NCBI RefSeq assembly: GCF_021190955.1
Contig: NZ_JAIOAO010000003.1
Span: 620,001-684,000, forward strand
Length of the DNA stretch: 64,000 nucleotides
From: Parachryseolinea silvisoli
GTDB lineage: Bacteria > Bacteroidota > Bacteroidia > Cytophagales > Cyclobacteriaceae
Direction of reading: 5' to 3'
Part shown: piece by piece, positions 37,006 to 48,822 of the stretch
How positions within the stretch are numbered: position 1 is the first letter of the stretch
Layout of the letters: every line of letters begins with the position of its first letter
Notes under the pieces: model-generated
The model's input: the letters and a program-made list of their open reading frames with translations, nothing else
Database searches by the model: none
What the model was told of the DNA's origin: nothing
Made by a program: the position numbers and the translations under genes

Positions 37006-37662
37006 TTACTTTTTATCGATGGTAACAACATCTCCTAAACGATCGATGAAATCCTTATAATACATCACCGACGGGTCTTTCTTGGCTCCTTCGTTCATAA
37101 GCGCTTGCGCATCTTTAAACTGGAACCGTGCGGCCAGCGCGTCCGCCTGTGCTTTTAACCGTTTGGCGTAGGCAGAAGGTTCCTGAGGCTTGTTCTGATC
37201 CTGATTCTTTTTCTTTTCTTCCTCTTTCTTCTTTTCGTCCAGCTTCTTTTTGATCATCTCGTAGTTGTAGCGCGCGTCGGCATTGGCCGGATCGGCCTTC
37301 AGTGCCGCTTTGAAGCTGGCCATGGCCTCTTCGTATTGGCCCTTCTGGTGGTGCATCACGCCGAGCTGCTGCTGCGCTTTCGACCGCACGGCGGTTTTCT
37401 CGCTGCTCGCCAGTGCCTGGTATTCTGTAAACGCGTGGGCGGTATCCTTCAGGAGGTAATAGGCGTTAGCAAGGTTCAGCAAGGCCTCATCTTCCACGAC
37501 GTCCAGCGTATCGACCAGGTATCGGTACTTGGCCACCGCCGTTTTGTAATCGCCGGAAGTATAGGCCTTGCGGGCTTCTGTTTTGGTACGGTTGATCTTC
37601 CCGATCTTGATCGGATCGATTGCCGCAGCAAACAAAAAGAGGGATACCAGGAGCCATTTCAT
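37006..37662 (-). CDS. Bat-cluster TPR protein
   Basis: A 218-residue protein with a signal-like N-terminus (MKWLLVSLFLFAAAI) and about three TPR units: DYKTAVAKYRYLVDTLD, EALLNLANAYYLLKDTAHAF and GQYEEAMASFKAALKADPAN. A charged KKK/EEE linker follows, then another helical part. The start overlaps the VWA gene stop (ATGA). In Bacteroides, Bat proteins are linked to oxygen tolerance; the molecular role is not settled. Confidence 0.78.
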   Translation of the reverse strand: MKWLLVSLFLFAAAIDPIKIGKINRTKTEARKAYTSGDYKTAVAKYRYLVDTLDVVEDEALLNLANAYYLLKDTAHAFTEYQALASSEKTAVRSKAQQQLGVMHHQKGQYEEAMASFKAALKADPANADARYNYEMIKKKLDEKKKEEEKKKNQDQNKPQEPSAYAKRLKAQADALAARFQFKDAQALMNEGAKKDPSVMYYKDFIDRLGDVVTIDKK

Positions 37663-38630
37663 AATTTCAGCGCAGGTACATTTATGAGTACATCCAGGAT
37701 TAGCAATACCACGGCAGCCACCAGAAAGTAGAAGTACTTGTTGGCGGTAACGTCTACAAAGCGTGCATCGCGCAGCTCGCCCTCAATGTTGCCGATGGTG
37801 TTGATCAACCGCGATACATCGTTGCGCGCGGCGTTTATCTCAAAATACTGGCCGTCGGTTTTGTCGGCAAGCCCGCGCAAGGCGGAAGAGTTCAGCCGGG
37901 TCGTAACCGTGTTGCCCTGGCGGTCGGTCTTCAGCGAGCGGCCGGCATAAATGTTACCACCGGCCTCTGTCCCTACGCCCAGCGTGAACAGCTTAATATC
38001 TTTGCTTTCAATTTCCGACGCTACCTCGCGCGAATCTTCACCGAAGTCCTCGCCATCACTGATCAGAATAATGACCTTTGACTTCGACTGGGTCGTCGGG
38101 CCGTCCGTCTCCTCTTCCAGTTTCTTCAGGGCCAACCGCAACGGAGGTCCAAAATCCGTGCCTGACGCAGGCACCAGGGTTGAGCTCATGGTTTCGATAA
38201 AGAGATTGAGGGCATTCTGGTCATAGGTCAGGGGGCATTGCATAAAAGCCTCCGACGAGAAGATGATGACGCCGATGCGGTCAGAGCTAAAAGCTTCAAC
38301 CACCTTCTTCATTTCAAACTTCACTTTCTCTAACCGGGTAGGGGCGATGTCAAACGCATCCATGGACTTGGAGAGGTCCACGCAAATCATGATGTCCTTG
38401 CCCACCGACTTGACCTCTTTTTTCGAGCCGCCAAACGAAGGACCGAGAATGACAATGATGAACAGCGCAAAGTATAGTGTACGAACGAACAGCTTGGCGA
38501 AAATGATCGAGAAAGGGCTGTTCATGCGCCGGGCAATGCGAACGGTCCGCACCACATACAGCGCATACAATACCACAAACAAGGTGATAAAGACAATTTC
38601 TGTTATTCCAAAGTCACGATACCAAAGCAC
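37659..38630 (-). CDS. BatA/BatB-like VWA membrane protein
   Basis: A 323-residue protein with two N-terminal membrane helices (ITEIVFITLFVVLYALYVV and LFVRTLYFALFIIVILG), a VWA domain with the MIDAS motif DLSKSM and later ISDGED, and one C-terminal helix (FLVAAVVLLILDVLI). I chose GTG 38630 (LWYRDFGITEIVF) because homologues begin this way. It leads the Bat genes. MoxR and DUF58 partners, common in such clusters, are not in the window. Confidence 0.85.
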   Translation of the reverse strand: MLWYRDFGITEIVFITLFVVLYALYVVRTVRIARRMNSPFSIIFAKLFVRTLYFALFIIVILGPSFGGSKKEVKSVGKDIMICVDLSKSMDAFDIAPTRLEKVKFEMKKVVEAFSSDRIGVIIFSSEAFMQCPLTYDQNALNLFIETMSSTLVPASGTDFGPPLRLALKKLEEETDGPTTQSKSKVIILISDGEDFGEDSREVASEIESKDIKLFTLGVGTEAGGNIYAGRSLKTDRQGNTVTTRLNSSALRGLADKTDGQYFEINAARNDVSRLINTIGNIEGELRDARFVDVTANKYFYFLVAAVVLLILDVLINVPALKL

Positions 38631-38709
38631 ATTATTGCAGTTAACAGGTAGCAAGTAACAATGTGTACGCTGTTTATGCAAGCCGGCGGGCAACGATCTC
38701 GGTGAATGC

Positions 38710-39210
38710 CTACGGGGTTACAATACGCCGCATGACGTAGTCGTTCATCCAGTAGGGCCCGATGGCAATGTCTTCTTCGCGCAGAATGGAGAACCCCGCC
38801 TTTTCGTAAAAAGATTTGGCCGGATTGTAGCGGTTTACATTCAGGTCCAGCGTAGTAATGCCCTGGTCTTTAACGCGTTGCACAACTTCATGCAGCAGCA
38901 TGCGGCCATAGCCCTTGCCCTGGTTGCCGGGACGCACGTACAGTTTGTGAAGCTTGTACACGGGCTCGTCCGTGCGTGCGCCATAGGCAGCAAACCCCTG
39001 AGGACCCTGATCGTCTGACAACAAAATAAATTGCTGGGTACCCTGTGTCATGACCGTTGTCAACGCCTCAACGCTATAGATCAGGTCCAGCATGTAGCGG
39101 ACTTGCTCGTCTTTGAGGAGCGGCGTGTAGGTTGGCCACCACGTGTCCTCTGCCAGCACGCGGATCACCGGAATGTCGGCCGTGTCGGCGTTGCGGATGG
39201 ATACACTCAT
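38710..39210 (-). CDS. GNAT-family N-acetyltransferase
   Basis: A 166-residue acetyltransferase: the acetyl-CoA loop is VRPGNQGKGYGRMLL (Q/RxxGxG/A type) near residue 92, and DLNVNRYNPAKSFYEKAGF is the usual C-terminal motif. It starts 12 nt after the dapA stop, so the two are co-transcribed. The substrate is unknown. Confidence 0.88.
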   Translation of the reverse strand: MSVSIRNADTADIPVIRVLAEDTWWPTYTPLLKDEQVRYMLDLIYSVEALTTVMTQGTQQFILLSDDQGPQGFAAYGARTDEPVYKLHKLYVRPGNQGKGYGRMLLHEVVQRVKDQGITTLDLNVNRYNPAKSFYEKAGFSILREEDIAIGPYWMNDYVMRRIVTP

Positions 39211-39222
39211 GACAGCAAAGGG

Positions 39223-40098
39223 TTATTTCTTAAAATCGGCCAGCAGCGCATCGATGCGTTTGCGCAACCCTGCAGAAGCCGGCGCATGGGGCAACCGTAC
39301 GGCCTCGCCGCAAATGCCCAATTTGGAAAGTACATACTTGACACCAATAGGATTGCCTTCCTCGTACATCGGGCCGTTTAAGTCCGAAAGCTTATACAGC
39401 TCTTGAGCAGCCTTCGTGTGATTGCCGGCGAGGAAATACTCTTTCATCTTCTTGAAGATAGTGGGGTAGGGGTTAGCCAATACCGAGATCAGGCCCTTGC
39501 CTCCCAGCGCGTACAGCGGCAGCGCCAGCATGTCGTCACCCGACACCAGCAGGAAGTCCTTCGGCATATGCTTGGCGATCTTCAAACACTGCTCCAGGTT
39601 GCCAGAAGACTCTTTCATGCCGATGATGTTCGGATGGTTCGCCAGACGCAGCGTGGTTTCGGCGGTGATGTTCGAGCCGGTACGACCCGGAATGTTATAC
39701 AAAATAACCGGCACCGGGCAGGCGTCGGCGATTTTTACATAGTGTTGATAAATGCCTTCCTGTGAGGGCTTGTTGTAATACGGGCTTACCGACAGGATGG
39801 CATCAATGCCTTTAAAATCGGTATCGGCAATGGCTTCCAGCACCTCGTGGGTATTGTTACCGCCGATGCCGTATACAATCGGCAACCGGGCCGGGTTGTT
39901 GGCTTTGATAAAGGCGAGGATCTTAGCTTTCTCTTCGGACGTGAGCGTGGGAGATTCTCCCGTCGTGCCCAGCACAACGTAATAGTCGGCACCCTTGGCC
40001 GTATGCTGCAAAAGCTTTTTCAGGGCTTTGTAGTCAACCTCGAGTGATTCGGTGAACGGTGTGATCAGGGCAACGCCTGTTCCGTAGAGCTTTTTCAT
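39223..40098 (-). CDS. dapA: 4-hydroxy-tetrahydrodipicolinate synthase
   Basis: A 291-residue TIM-barrel aldolase that condenses pyruvate with aspartate semialdehyde in the diaminopimelate/lysine pathway. GTTGESPTLT (pyruvate site), YNIPGRTGSNI with the catalytic Tyr, and IIGMKESSG with the Schiff-base Lys are present. It lies between the DUF6913 and GNAT genes in the leftward operon. dapB, the next enzyme, begins at the left edge of the window. Confidence 0.96.
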   Translation of the reverse strand: MKKLYGTGVALITPFTESLEVDYKALKKLLQHTAKGADYYVVLGTTGESPTLTSEEKAKILAFIKANNPARLPIVYGIGGNNTHEVLEAIADTDFKGIDAILSVSPYYNKPSQEGIYQHYVKIADACPVPVILYNIPGRTGSNITAETTLRLANHPNIIGMKESSGNLEQCLKIAKHMPKDFLLVSGDDMLALPLYALGGKGLISVLANPYPTIFKKMKEYFLAGNHTKAAQELYKLSDLNGPMYEEGNPIGVKYVLSKLGICGEAVRLPHAPASAGLRKRIDALLADFKK

Positions 40099-40128
40099 GT
40101 TTACAGAAATATGGGATAAAGATTATGA

Positions 40129-40635
40129 TTACTTCAGTTGGGAGGCATACTTATACATGCTGTCGATCAGGGCCTGGATGCCGCCTGCCGACTCGATCAT
40201 GAGCTCCAGGTACTGCTCGCCGCCGTCAAAATGCTTGCCCACGCGGCACTTGGCCTTGCTGCGGGCCAGCACGTTCAGCACGAATACGTTCGGTTCCAGG
40301 TCTATGTAGAATAAAAAATCAAACGGCGCATCCGCAAATTGGTTGGCGCTCGAAGACGTTATGTTACCCCAGAACGACAATTCTTTTTCAGTAAAGAAGT
40401 CGAACTTAAACTCATAATTTTCGTGCTTCGCCGGCATGTATTCCAATACTTGAACAACTTTCTCGTCTTGCTCCAGCTTCTTGATAAACTCTTTAATGAC
40501 AAAGTGTTTCTGCTTGTCTTCGACTGAAAAAAGTACGCCCACCGTCCGTGCCTGCTTATAAGGCAGGTTGCTGCGGAACGCCTTACTCTTTTTAAGCACG
40601 GCGTTGGTCTTGAGTTTAAGGAAGTTGAGCTTCAT
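40129..40635 (-). CDS. DUF6913-like conserved protein
   Basis: A 168-residue soluble protein of a family conserved in Bacteroidota. SNLPYKQARTVGVLFSVEDK and FDFLFYIDLEPNVFVLNVLA are recognisable. No catalytic motif is visible. It lies between ligA and dapA; the ATG at 40635 is 9 nt after the ligA stop. A TTG at 40641 would add two residues. Function unknown. Confidence 0.78.
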   Translation of the reverse strand: MKLNFLKLKTNAVLKKSKAFRSNLPYKQARTVGVLFSVEDKQKHFVIKEFIKKLEQDEKVVQVLEYMPAKHENYEFKFDFFTEKELSFWGNITSSSANQFADAPFDFLFYIDLEPNVFVLNVLARSKAKCRVGKHFDGGEQYLELMIESAGGIQALIDSMYKYASQLK

Positions 40636-40643
40636 CGTCAAAG

Positions 40644-42677
<2,034 letters not shown>

Positions 42678-42742
42678 CTAACCGCAAAATGTGGATCGTA
42701 CAAACGATTGGCGTAGTGCCGTCAGCCCCGGGTCGCGATCTT

Positions 42743-45121
42743 TTACATCTCCTCTGCAGGCTCGGAGTCTTTCTCTTTCAGCCGGTTCAGCCGGTAGGTA
42801 AACGTCACGAGCAACTGGCGTGACTGCCACTGGAATTTCGAGCTGGAATAATATTCCTCGTTGTCGACGATCGACCGGCGAATGCGTGAATTGAACAGGT
42901 CGCGCACCGACGCGTTGACAGTGCCTTTGCCTTTAAAGATATCGTACGATGTACCCAGGTCCACCGAGTAGGTAGACCGATCGCGCCCCTGCGTGGTAAC
43001 ACGCGGCGCGCGATAGTTGAAAGAGCCTTGTACATCGAGCTTGCGGAAGAACGTCCACTTCGATGTCGTGCGGCTGGTCCAGGTATAGGTGTCGGCCGAC
43101 AACACCTCGTCCTGATAGGTGCCCTCGGTAATGGCCCGGTAGAAATTGGCGCTCGTATTGATCTTCCACCAAGTATCGATCGCGTGCGACAGGTTCAGCT
43201 CGGCGCCATAAGCATTTTGTTCCGCCAGGTTGATGGGAATGATCTGTGTGCGGCCTTGTTCGTCTACGTCGCTCACAATCCGCTGGACCACGTCCGTGCG
43301 ATGGCGGTGGTAGACGCTGGAAAGTATCGAACCTTCTCCCCATTCGATAAGATAGCCCAGCTCGTAGGAATGTGTATACTCCGGCTTCAGATTCGGGTTG
43401 CCCATGAAAAACTGGCGCGAGTCGCGAAAGTCGGAGAAGGGTAGCAGGTCGCGAAAATCAGGACGGCTGATGCGATAGCTATAGCTCAGCTGCAGGGTGT
43501 TGCTGTCCTTTAGCTTGTACGACAACCCGGCACTGGGAAAGAGGTTGAAGTATGTGCGCGGATTGGATTCGTTTGTCTCGGTCAACGTCGTGGTAATGTC
43601 AGAATATTCGCCGCGCAAGCCGCCCTGTGCGGACAGCTTACCAAACGCATTGCCCCCCATGACGTAGACAGCATGTATGTGTTCGTTGTATTCCAGGTTG
43701 TTGGTGAACGCGGGCAGCGGCGTCCAGGTGTCATCGTCTTCCTGCGTTTCCAGCGAGTACAGGTTGTGGATCATGCGCGCAGCCGTTTTGAGGCCAGCCT
43801 CGAGCTTACCCTCTTTGCCAACCGGATGCACATAGTCCAGCTGTACCTGCCAGTTGGTCTCGTCGGCATTGTTTAACCCGCGCTGCAACGTCAGGTCGCC
43901 ACCGGGAGTGCCTTCGCTATACCGGGTGGCTTCGTCGTCTACGCCGCGAATCCACTTGACGTCGGCCGTCAGGCTTTGGTCCTTGCGTTCAAAATCTTTC
44001 TTAAAGCTCAGCGTCCCTTCCAGCGTTGATTCGTCTTCTTCCTCGCGCTCGGTGCGGACAACGTTGCGGGTAAGCGTGCCTGCCTCGTCGTAGTCGTGAT
44101 ACGTATTGGTGGAGTGGTTCACGCCAAAGGAGGGGTTGTACAGAAAAGATCCTGTCAGCGTGGTCTTTTCGGTCAGAAAGTAATCGAGGCCCAGCATGAC
44201 GTTGTGGGCCAGGCCGCCGCGCTCGCGCTCGTTATATTGTGAATATACAAAGCTGGTGTCTTCGCTGGTATACCGTTGATACGACGAGCCGAAGCCCGGC
44301 GCATTGCGGTCGTCGATGCCGTAGCTCGAAAAGAGGTTGATGTTATTCTTACGGTAGTTGATGCTATACGACGCGCCGAGCTGGTACGGGTTTCCCGCCG
44401 TGGCCACGAACGTGCCGTTGAGGCCGCCGCGCTTGTCTTTCTTCATAATGATGTTGATGATGCCTACTTCGCCCGCGGCGTCGTACCGCGAGGAGGGGTT
44501 CGTGATGACCTCGATCCGTTCGATCAGATTGCCCTGCAGCTTGCGCAACGCGTCGGGGTCGCGGCTGGTAAGGCCCGAAGGGCGGCCGTCGATTAAGATG
44601 CGCACGTTACCGCTGCCGCGCAGGCTTACGGCGCCGTCTACATCTACCGTTACCGAGGGCAGATTACCCAGGATGTCTGACGCGTTGGCGCCGACATTGC
44701 TCAGATCCTGGCTGACATTAAATACGCGTTTGTCCAATTGCAGCTCCATGGCCGGTCGCTCGCCTTCAATCACCACCTCCTGTAATACATCGGCGCTGCT
44801 TTGGAGGACAATCGTCCCCAGGGCCAGGGGCGTATTGGCAACATGTACACGGGGCACAATCTTATCGCGATAGGAAACAAACGTAACCTTGAGGTAGTAC
44901 CGTCCGGGTTTTACAGCCAACGAAAAGGCCCCCGATACGTCGGAGACACCACCCACCGCCAGGGTCGAGTCAACCACGTGGTATAAGGCCACGGTGGCAA
45001 ACGGAACCGGCTCTCCATGCTCATCGGCGACTGCGCCCGCCACCGTGCTTGCAGGGCGGTCCTGCGCTAGCACAGCGATCTGATAAAGAATGGGCAAGAG
45101 AATGGCAAGTACGTACTTCAT
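42743..45121 (-). CDS. TonB-dependent receptor, OMP_b-brl_3 type
   Basis: A 792-residue outer-membrane protein: signal peptide (MKYVLAILLPILYQIAVLAQ), CarboxypepD_reg-like beta sandwich (about 22-105), plug domain (about 120-220, VSLRGSGNVRILIDGRPSGL), then a long barrel with aromatic strands. There is no SusD partner, so it is not a Sus-type glycan importer; a peptide, siderophore or metal ligand is possible. It is flanked by a strong terminator upstream and stands alone. Confidence 0.9.
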   Translation of the reverse strand: MKYVLAILLPILYQIAVLAQDRPASTVAGAVADEHGEPVPFATVALYHVVDSTLAVGGVSDVSGAFSLAVKPGRYYLKVTFVSYRDKIVPRVHVANTPLALGTIVLQSSADVLQEVVIEGERPAMELQLDKRVFNVSQDLSNVGANASDILGNLPSVTVDVDGAVSLRGSGNVRILIDGRPSGLTSRDPDALRKLQGNLIERIEVITNPSSRYDAAGEVGIINIIMKKDKRGGLNGTFVATAGNPYQLGASYSINYRKNNINLFSSYGIDDRNAPGFGSSYQRYTSEDTSFVYSQYNERERGGLAHNVMLGLDYFLTEKTTLTGSFLYNPSFGVNHSTNTYHDYDEAGTLTRNVVRTEREEEDESTLEGTLSFKKDFERKDQSLTADVKWIRGVDDEATRYSEGTPGGDLTLQRGLNNADETNWQVQLDYVHPVGKEGKLEAGLKTAARMIHNLYSLETQEDDDTWTPLPAFTNNLEYNEHIHAVYVMGGNAFGKLSAQGGLRGEYSDITTTLTETNESNPRTYFNLFPSAGLSYKLKDSNTLQLSYSYRISRPDFRDLLPFSDFRDSRQFFMGNPNLKPEYTHSYELGYLIEWGEGSILSSVYHRHRTDVVQRIVSDVDEQGRTQIIPINLAEQNAYGAELNLSHAIDTWWKINTSANFYRAITEGTYQDEVLSADTYTWTSRTTSKWTFFRKLDVQGSFNYRAPRVTTQGRDRSTYSVDLGTSYDIFKGKGTVNASVRDLFNSRIRRSIVDNEEYYSSSKFQWQSRQLLVTFTYRLNRLKEKDSEPAEEM

Positions 45122-45212
45122 GCGTCAAAATTGAACGTCCCCTTCGCAACTTCCAAGCGTTCTGGGAGCAATGGTTATTACTCCTGATGGCCTGCCGGTA
45201 GGGTTACAAACA

Positions 45213-45254
45213 AAAAAATGTGCCGCCGAACGGATGTTCAGCGGCACATTTTTT
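45213..45254. terminator. Terminator after the M1 peptidase gene
   Basis: AAAAAATGTGCCGC (45213-45226) pairs perfectly with GCGGCACATTTTTT (45241-45254); the loop can add GAAC/GTTC. It lies 24 nt past the peptidase stop. Confidence 0.93.
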
Positions 45255-45277
45255 ATGCTCGGTTCGGATCCCCGTTT

Positions 45278-47143
45278 CTAACGGATAATATTGCTATAGG
45301 CCTTGAGCCCATTGGACAGATCAGCGGTGTTGTTCTTGCGGTCTACATCGGCCAGACGCTGCGAAGGATCGATTTCCAGCGACGCAATCTCGGCCGCGGG
45401 GCGATCGATCTTCAGCGTATACGTTGGATTTACCCATGGCCACACCTCCAGGTCTTTGCGGGGTATAACCTTCTCGTCGGGCTTGCCACCCATCGTTTCA
45501 TTCAACGGTATATAATATAATTGCTTGCTGCCGTCCTTGAAGGTAACGACCAGGTCTACAGGCATCGGGAACTCGCCCATGCGTTCCAGCGTCACGAACG
45601 TGCCGCCATTTTCCAATACGGTTTTGATGCTGTAGTCGATCTTCTTCGTGGTGTTCACCCAATAGCTCATATACCATTTCAGTTGTAAACCGGAGACTTT
45701 CTCCATGACGCGGATGAAATCGTTGGGCTCGGGGTGACGGAACTTCCAGGTGTTGAAGTATAGACGCATGCCTTTGTAGAAGTTCTCCTCACCAATAATG
45801 TATTTCAGCTGGTGCAGGAACACCGTACCCATGGCGTACGAAGCCGTGCTGTAAGCCGTGTTGGTGTTATAGTGATCCGAGTGTTGGCTGATGGGCTCTT
45901 GCAGTCCTTTCTTGATCAGCGAGAAATAAGCATTGTAGCTGCCGGCGTGCGCTTCGGCCAACGACGTGTTGAGCAGGACCGCTTCCGACTCCTGACTGGA
46001 GAAGTCGGTAAAGCCTTCGTCCATCCACGGGTAGAGTGACTCGTTCGAGGCCAGCACACCCTGGTACCAGCTGTGGGCCGCTTCGTGCAGCATCACGCCC
46101 ACCAGGCCACCCAGGCTTCCTTCACCGAGAATCAGCGTGCACATGGGATACTCCATGCCGCCGTCGCCCCCCTGGATGATCGAATAGGAGTCATACGGAT
46201 ATTTGCCAAAGGTTTTGTTCATGTGCTCGAAGTGGCGTATGGCAAAGCCTTCCATCTTTTTCCAATTGTCAAGGATCTTGTCGTTCTTCTGGTAGAAGAA
46301 GTGCAGCTCGGGGCCGTTGGGCACCTGTGCGCGGTCGTGCAGGTAGTCCGGGTCGGCCGCCCAGGCAAAGTCAATGACATTCTTAGCCACAAAGTTCCAG
46401 GTCAGGTCGCCCGCGGGGCGTTTTACCGTGGTGCCCGGTTCCTCATAACCATAACCAACCTTATCGGCATTTTTGAGCTTGCCTGTGCCGGCGATGACGA
46501 ACGTCGGATCGAGCGTGATCTTCACATCGAAGTCGCCCCATACGCCGTGAAACTCACGGGCTACATACTGGTAGGCATGCCATCCCTGAAAGTCATACTC
46601 CGCCAGTTTAGGGTACCACTGTGTCATGGAGTAGGCTACGCCCTCGCGGTTGTTGCGGCCCGAGCGGCGCACCTGCAACGGCACCTGCGACTCGAACTTC
46701 ATATCGAACACCGTCTTGGCGCCGGGTAACAAGGCCTTCGGCAGGGTTACTTCCAGGACCGTACCATTCACCTTGTACTGCGTGTCCTTGCCGTCCTGCT
46801 TAAGGCTTTGAATATGTTGATAGCCGATTTCGTCGTCTTTCAATTTGAAGATGCGGTCTTTTACGCGTCCGTCCGGGTCGGAAATGTTGCGCGAGCGCAC
46901 ATCCATCATGCTCCCGGGTTGGAAAGCATTAAAGTATAAATGATAATACACCTTGCGGAGGGTGTCCTTGGAATTGTTGTAATAGGTAAGCTTTTGCGTA
47001 CCGGTCATCTTATGGGTTTTCACATCCAACGTAACGTCCATGACGTATTCGACGCGTTGCTGCCACCGGTAGTCCTGGGCTGGCAGCCAGTGCCCGGCAA
47101 AGGTCAGCAGAAGTGTGAAAAAGAAGAATTTGTTACGAAACAT
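45278..47143 (-). CDS. M1-family metallopeptidase
   Basis: A 621-residue secreted aminopeptidase with a signal peptide (FRNKFFFFTLLLTFAGHWLP). Zinc motif VMLHEAAHSWYQG (HExxH) followed by MDEGFTDF with the third ligand Glu; GGMEYP stands in for the GAMEN exopeptidase motif. An N-terminal beta-sandwich domain and a C-terminal beta domain flank the catalytic core. It probably trims peptides in the periplasm or at the cell surface. It has its own terminator and appears monocistronic. Confidence 0.92.
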   Translation of the reverse strand: MFRNKFFFFTLLLTFAGHWLPAQDYRWQQRVEYVMDVTLDVKTHKMTGTQKLTYYNNSKDTLRKVYYHLYFNAFQPGSMMDVRSRNISDPDGRVKDRIFKLKDDEIGYQHIQSLKQDGKDTQYKVNGTVLEVTLPKALLPGAKTVFDMKFESQVPLQVRRSGRNNREGVAYSMTQWYPKLAEYDFQGWHAYQYVAREFHGVWGDFDVKITLDPTFVIAGTGKLKNADKVGYGYEEPGTTVKRPAGDLTWNFVAKNVIDFAWAADPDYLHDRAQVPNGPELHFFYQKNDKILDNWKKMEGFAIRHFEHMNKTFGKYPYDSYSIIQGGDGGMEYPMCTLILGEGSLGGLVGVMLHEAAHSWYQGVLASNESLYPWMDEGFTDFSSQESEAVLLNTSLAEAHAGSYNAYFSLIKKGLQEPISQHSDHYNTNTAYSTASYAMGTVFLHQLKYIIGEENFYKGMRLYFNTWKFRHPEPNDFIRVMEKVSGLQLKWYMSYWVNTTKKIDYSIKTVLENGGTFVTLERMGEFPMPVDLVVTFKDGSKQLYYIPLNETMGGKPDEKVIPRKDLEVWPWVNPTYTLKIDRPAAEIASLEIDPSQRLADVDRKNNTADLSNGLKAYSNIIR

Positions 47144-47248
47144 GACGCATGGGTTAATGAATATTCTGGCAAAATATCCAAACCCGCGAATTTTACAAAG
47201 CCATTGGTAATGCTACGGTAACATTAGGTTTTCCGGCCCCATCTGGCG

Positions 47249-47328
47249 CAAGTCTTCCGACCGAAGGGAGGGCGTTCCGATAGCTATCGGAATGTGCCTG
47301 TTGAATGCCAGTCTTCAGACTGGCGAGG
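47249..47328 (+). repeat. Interspersed 80-bp palindromic repeat, copy 1
   Basis: Begins CAAGTCTTCCGACCGAAGG. It contains the 18-bp palindrome TTCCGATAGCTATCGGAA and the hairpin CAGTC-TTCA-GACTG. Its first 46 bases are identical to the copy at 59936-60016. It fills the gap between the SerC-like gene stop and the M1 peptidase start. Confidence 0.88.
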
Positions 47329-47343
47329 GGTATTAGTTGGGCA

Positions 47344-48420
47344 CTAAACCTTCGCCAAAGTATCCACGAGCAGCTCATACTGCTCCTTCGAATGCGTCGG
47401 GAAATTAGCAAACCGCAATTGTGTCTTCTTAAACGCGCCATACCCATCACCCGGCTGCATGCCATTCTCTACCAGGAGCTTGGTGATCTTCTCCGTATGC
47501 TCCCCACACTCCGCCACAATCACGGTATTGGATTGGAAGGCTTTCTCCTGTACGAACGGATTAGTCAGCCCGTTATCGTGTAAAGCCTTATAGAGGATCG
47601 CCGCTTTATATTCTGTCTCCTTGCGAATATTCTGAATACCGCGCCGCACCATATCTTCCACCACCTGCGCGAGCAGATAGATACCCAGTACGTTGGGCGT
47701 CTCCGGGTTCTGATACTTCAGCGCATGGCTATACAACGAAGGGATGGAATGATACGATCCGATCGAAATCCCCTTCGTCAACAACTGCTCAGCCTTGGCC
47801 ACACACGCATCATTGATTAACCACACACCCAAACCAGCCGGTAGTCCAAAGCCCTTTTGCACCGAGAAAAACACGGAGTCGAATTGTGTATAGTCAAACG
47901 AAGGGTAGGGCAGGGAAGATACAGCATCAATCGTCAGCAGCGCGCCCGGATTTTTGGCGCGCAGTCCTGCGATGACTTCCATCGGCAGGGATACGCCCGA
48001 GGAGGTTTCGTTGTGAGTCACCGCGATCAGCTCCGTGCCGGCAGGTATAGCCATCGAAGCATCAAAGCCTTTGCCCATGGCAACCTCGATCTTTTCAGGC
48101 TTTTTATTGAGCTGTTGCGCGATCTCAAAAAAGCGTTTGGAAAAAGAGCCATTCACCAGGTGAAAAGATTTTTCTTCTACCAGGTTTTGGATGATGCGCT
48201 CCCAGATCTCGTTGGCAGAACCGGTAAAGACAAGTGTGTAATTTTCGGGAATGTCGAGCAGCGTGCGAAGGCCGTCTACCGACTTGCGGTAGATCGCTTC
48301 GAATTGTTTGCTGCGGTGCGACAAGGTAGGGATGCCTTCGCGGAACGCTGTGCGTACATGGTCTTCGACAGTGAAGTAAAGCTGGGAAGGGCCTGGCGTA
48401 AAATTGATTTTGGGGCGCAT
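47344..48420 (-). CDS. serC: Phosphoserine aminotransferase-like class V aminotransferase
   Basis: A 358-residue PLP enzyme. It begins MRPKINFTPGPSQLYFTVED; the PLP-lysine is in FFSVQKGFGLPAGLG and LLTIDAVSSLP holds the pyridine-binding Asp. This is a SerC-like or alanine-glyoxylate-type subfamily rather than classic SerC. Its place next to the SerB-SerA fusion makes the transamination of phosphohydroxypyruvate the likely job. I chose ATG 48420, since the residues upstream are shadow sequence; an inverted repeat ends three bases before it. Confidence 0.82.
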   Translation of the reverse strand: MRPKINFTPGPSQLYFTVEDHVRTAFREGIPTLSHRSKQFEAIYRKSVDGLRTLLDIPENYTLVFTGSANEIWERIIQNLVEEKSFHLVNGSFSKRFFEIAQQLNKKPEKIEVAMGKGFDASMAIPAGTELIAVTHNETSSGVSLPMEVIAGLRAKNPGALLTIDAVSSLPYPSFDYTQFDSVFFSVQKGFGLPAGLGVWLINDACVAKAEQLLTKGISIGSYHSIPSLYSHALKYQNPETPNVLGIYLLAQVVEDMVRRGIQNIRKETEYKAAILYKALHDNGLTNPFVQEKAFQSNTVIVAECGEHTEKITKLLVENGMQPGDGYGAFKKTQLRFANFPTHSKEQYELLVDTLAKV

Positions 48421-48422
48421 AA

Positions 48423-48446
48423 TAGAACGTAAAAATAAACGTTCTA
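48423..48446. promoter_or_regulatory. Inverted repeat at the start of the SerC-like gene
   Basis: TAGAACGT (48423-48430) and ACGTTCTA (48439-48446) form a perfect 8-bp dyad with an 8-bp AT-rich centre. It ends 2 nt upstream of the ATG. It could be an operator or a leader hairpin that hides the start codon. Confidence 0.4.
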
Positions 48447-48822
48447 CAGCATCATTCGGCACCGGTGGCAAAAAGTTGTACGAAGAAATCCACAGAACAG
48501 CCAAACAAATAGCCGTTCGACCCCTGACCGAATTGCCGCTCGATAGGTTCCCGAAAAATAGTTGCCAGGTCTCATGCTTTTGCCTAAGTTTGCATCACCC
48601 TTGGATTTGGGACACGTTTGCTGAACCTAACAATTATAAACAATACCGAGTGAAGCTTTCGGTCAAAATCAGGCCTCATCCCGATTCGTCGGGACCTCGC
48701 CCAAAAAGCAGGTTAACAGAAGAAGATTGCGAACGACGGCAGCTCAAAACTTGTCTTCTATGGGGTTCAGAAACACCCACCAAATCCATTGGGTATTTTT
48801 TTTGCCTATACATTCCCGCTTC
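48447..48822. other. Intergenic region between the SerC-like gene and the decayed toxin gene
   Basis: These 376 bases hold one short hairpin, TCCCGA-TTCG-TCGGGA (48679-48694), of a type common in Bacteroidota intergenic DNA. No convincing gene or terminator is visible. The decayed toxin gene may once have extended slightly into it. Confidence 0.35.
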
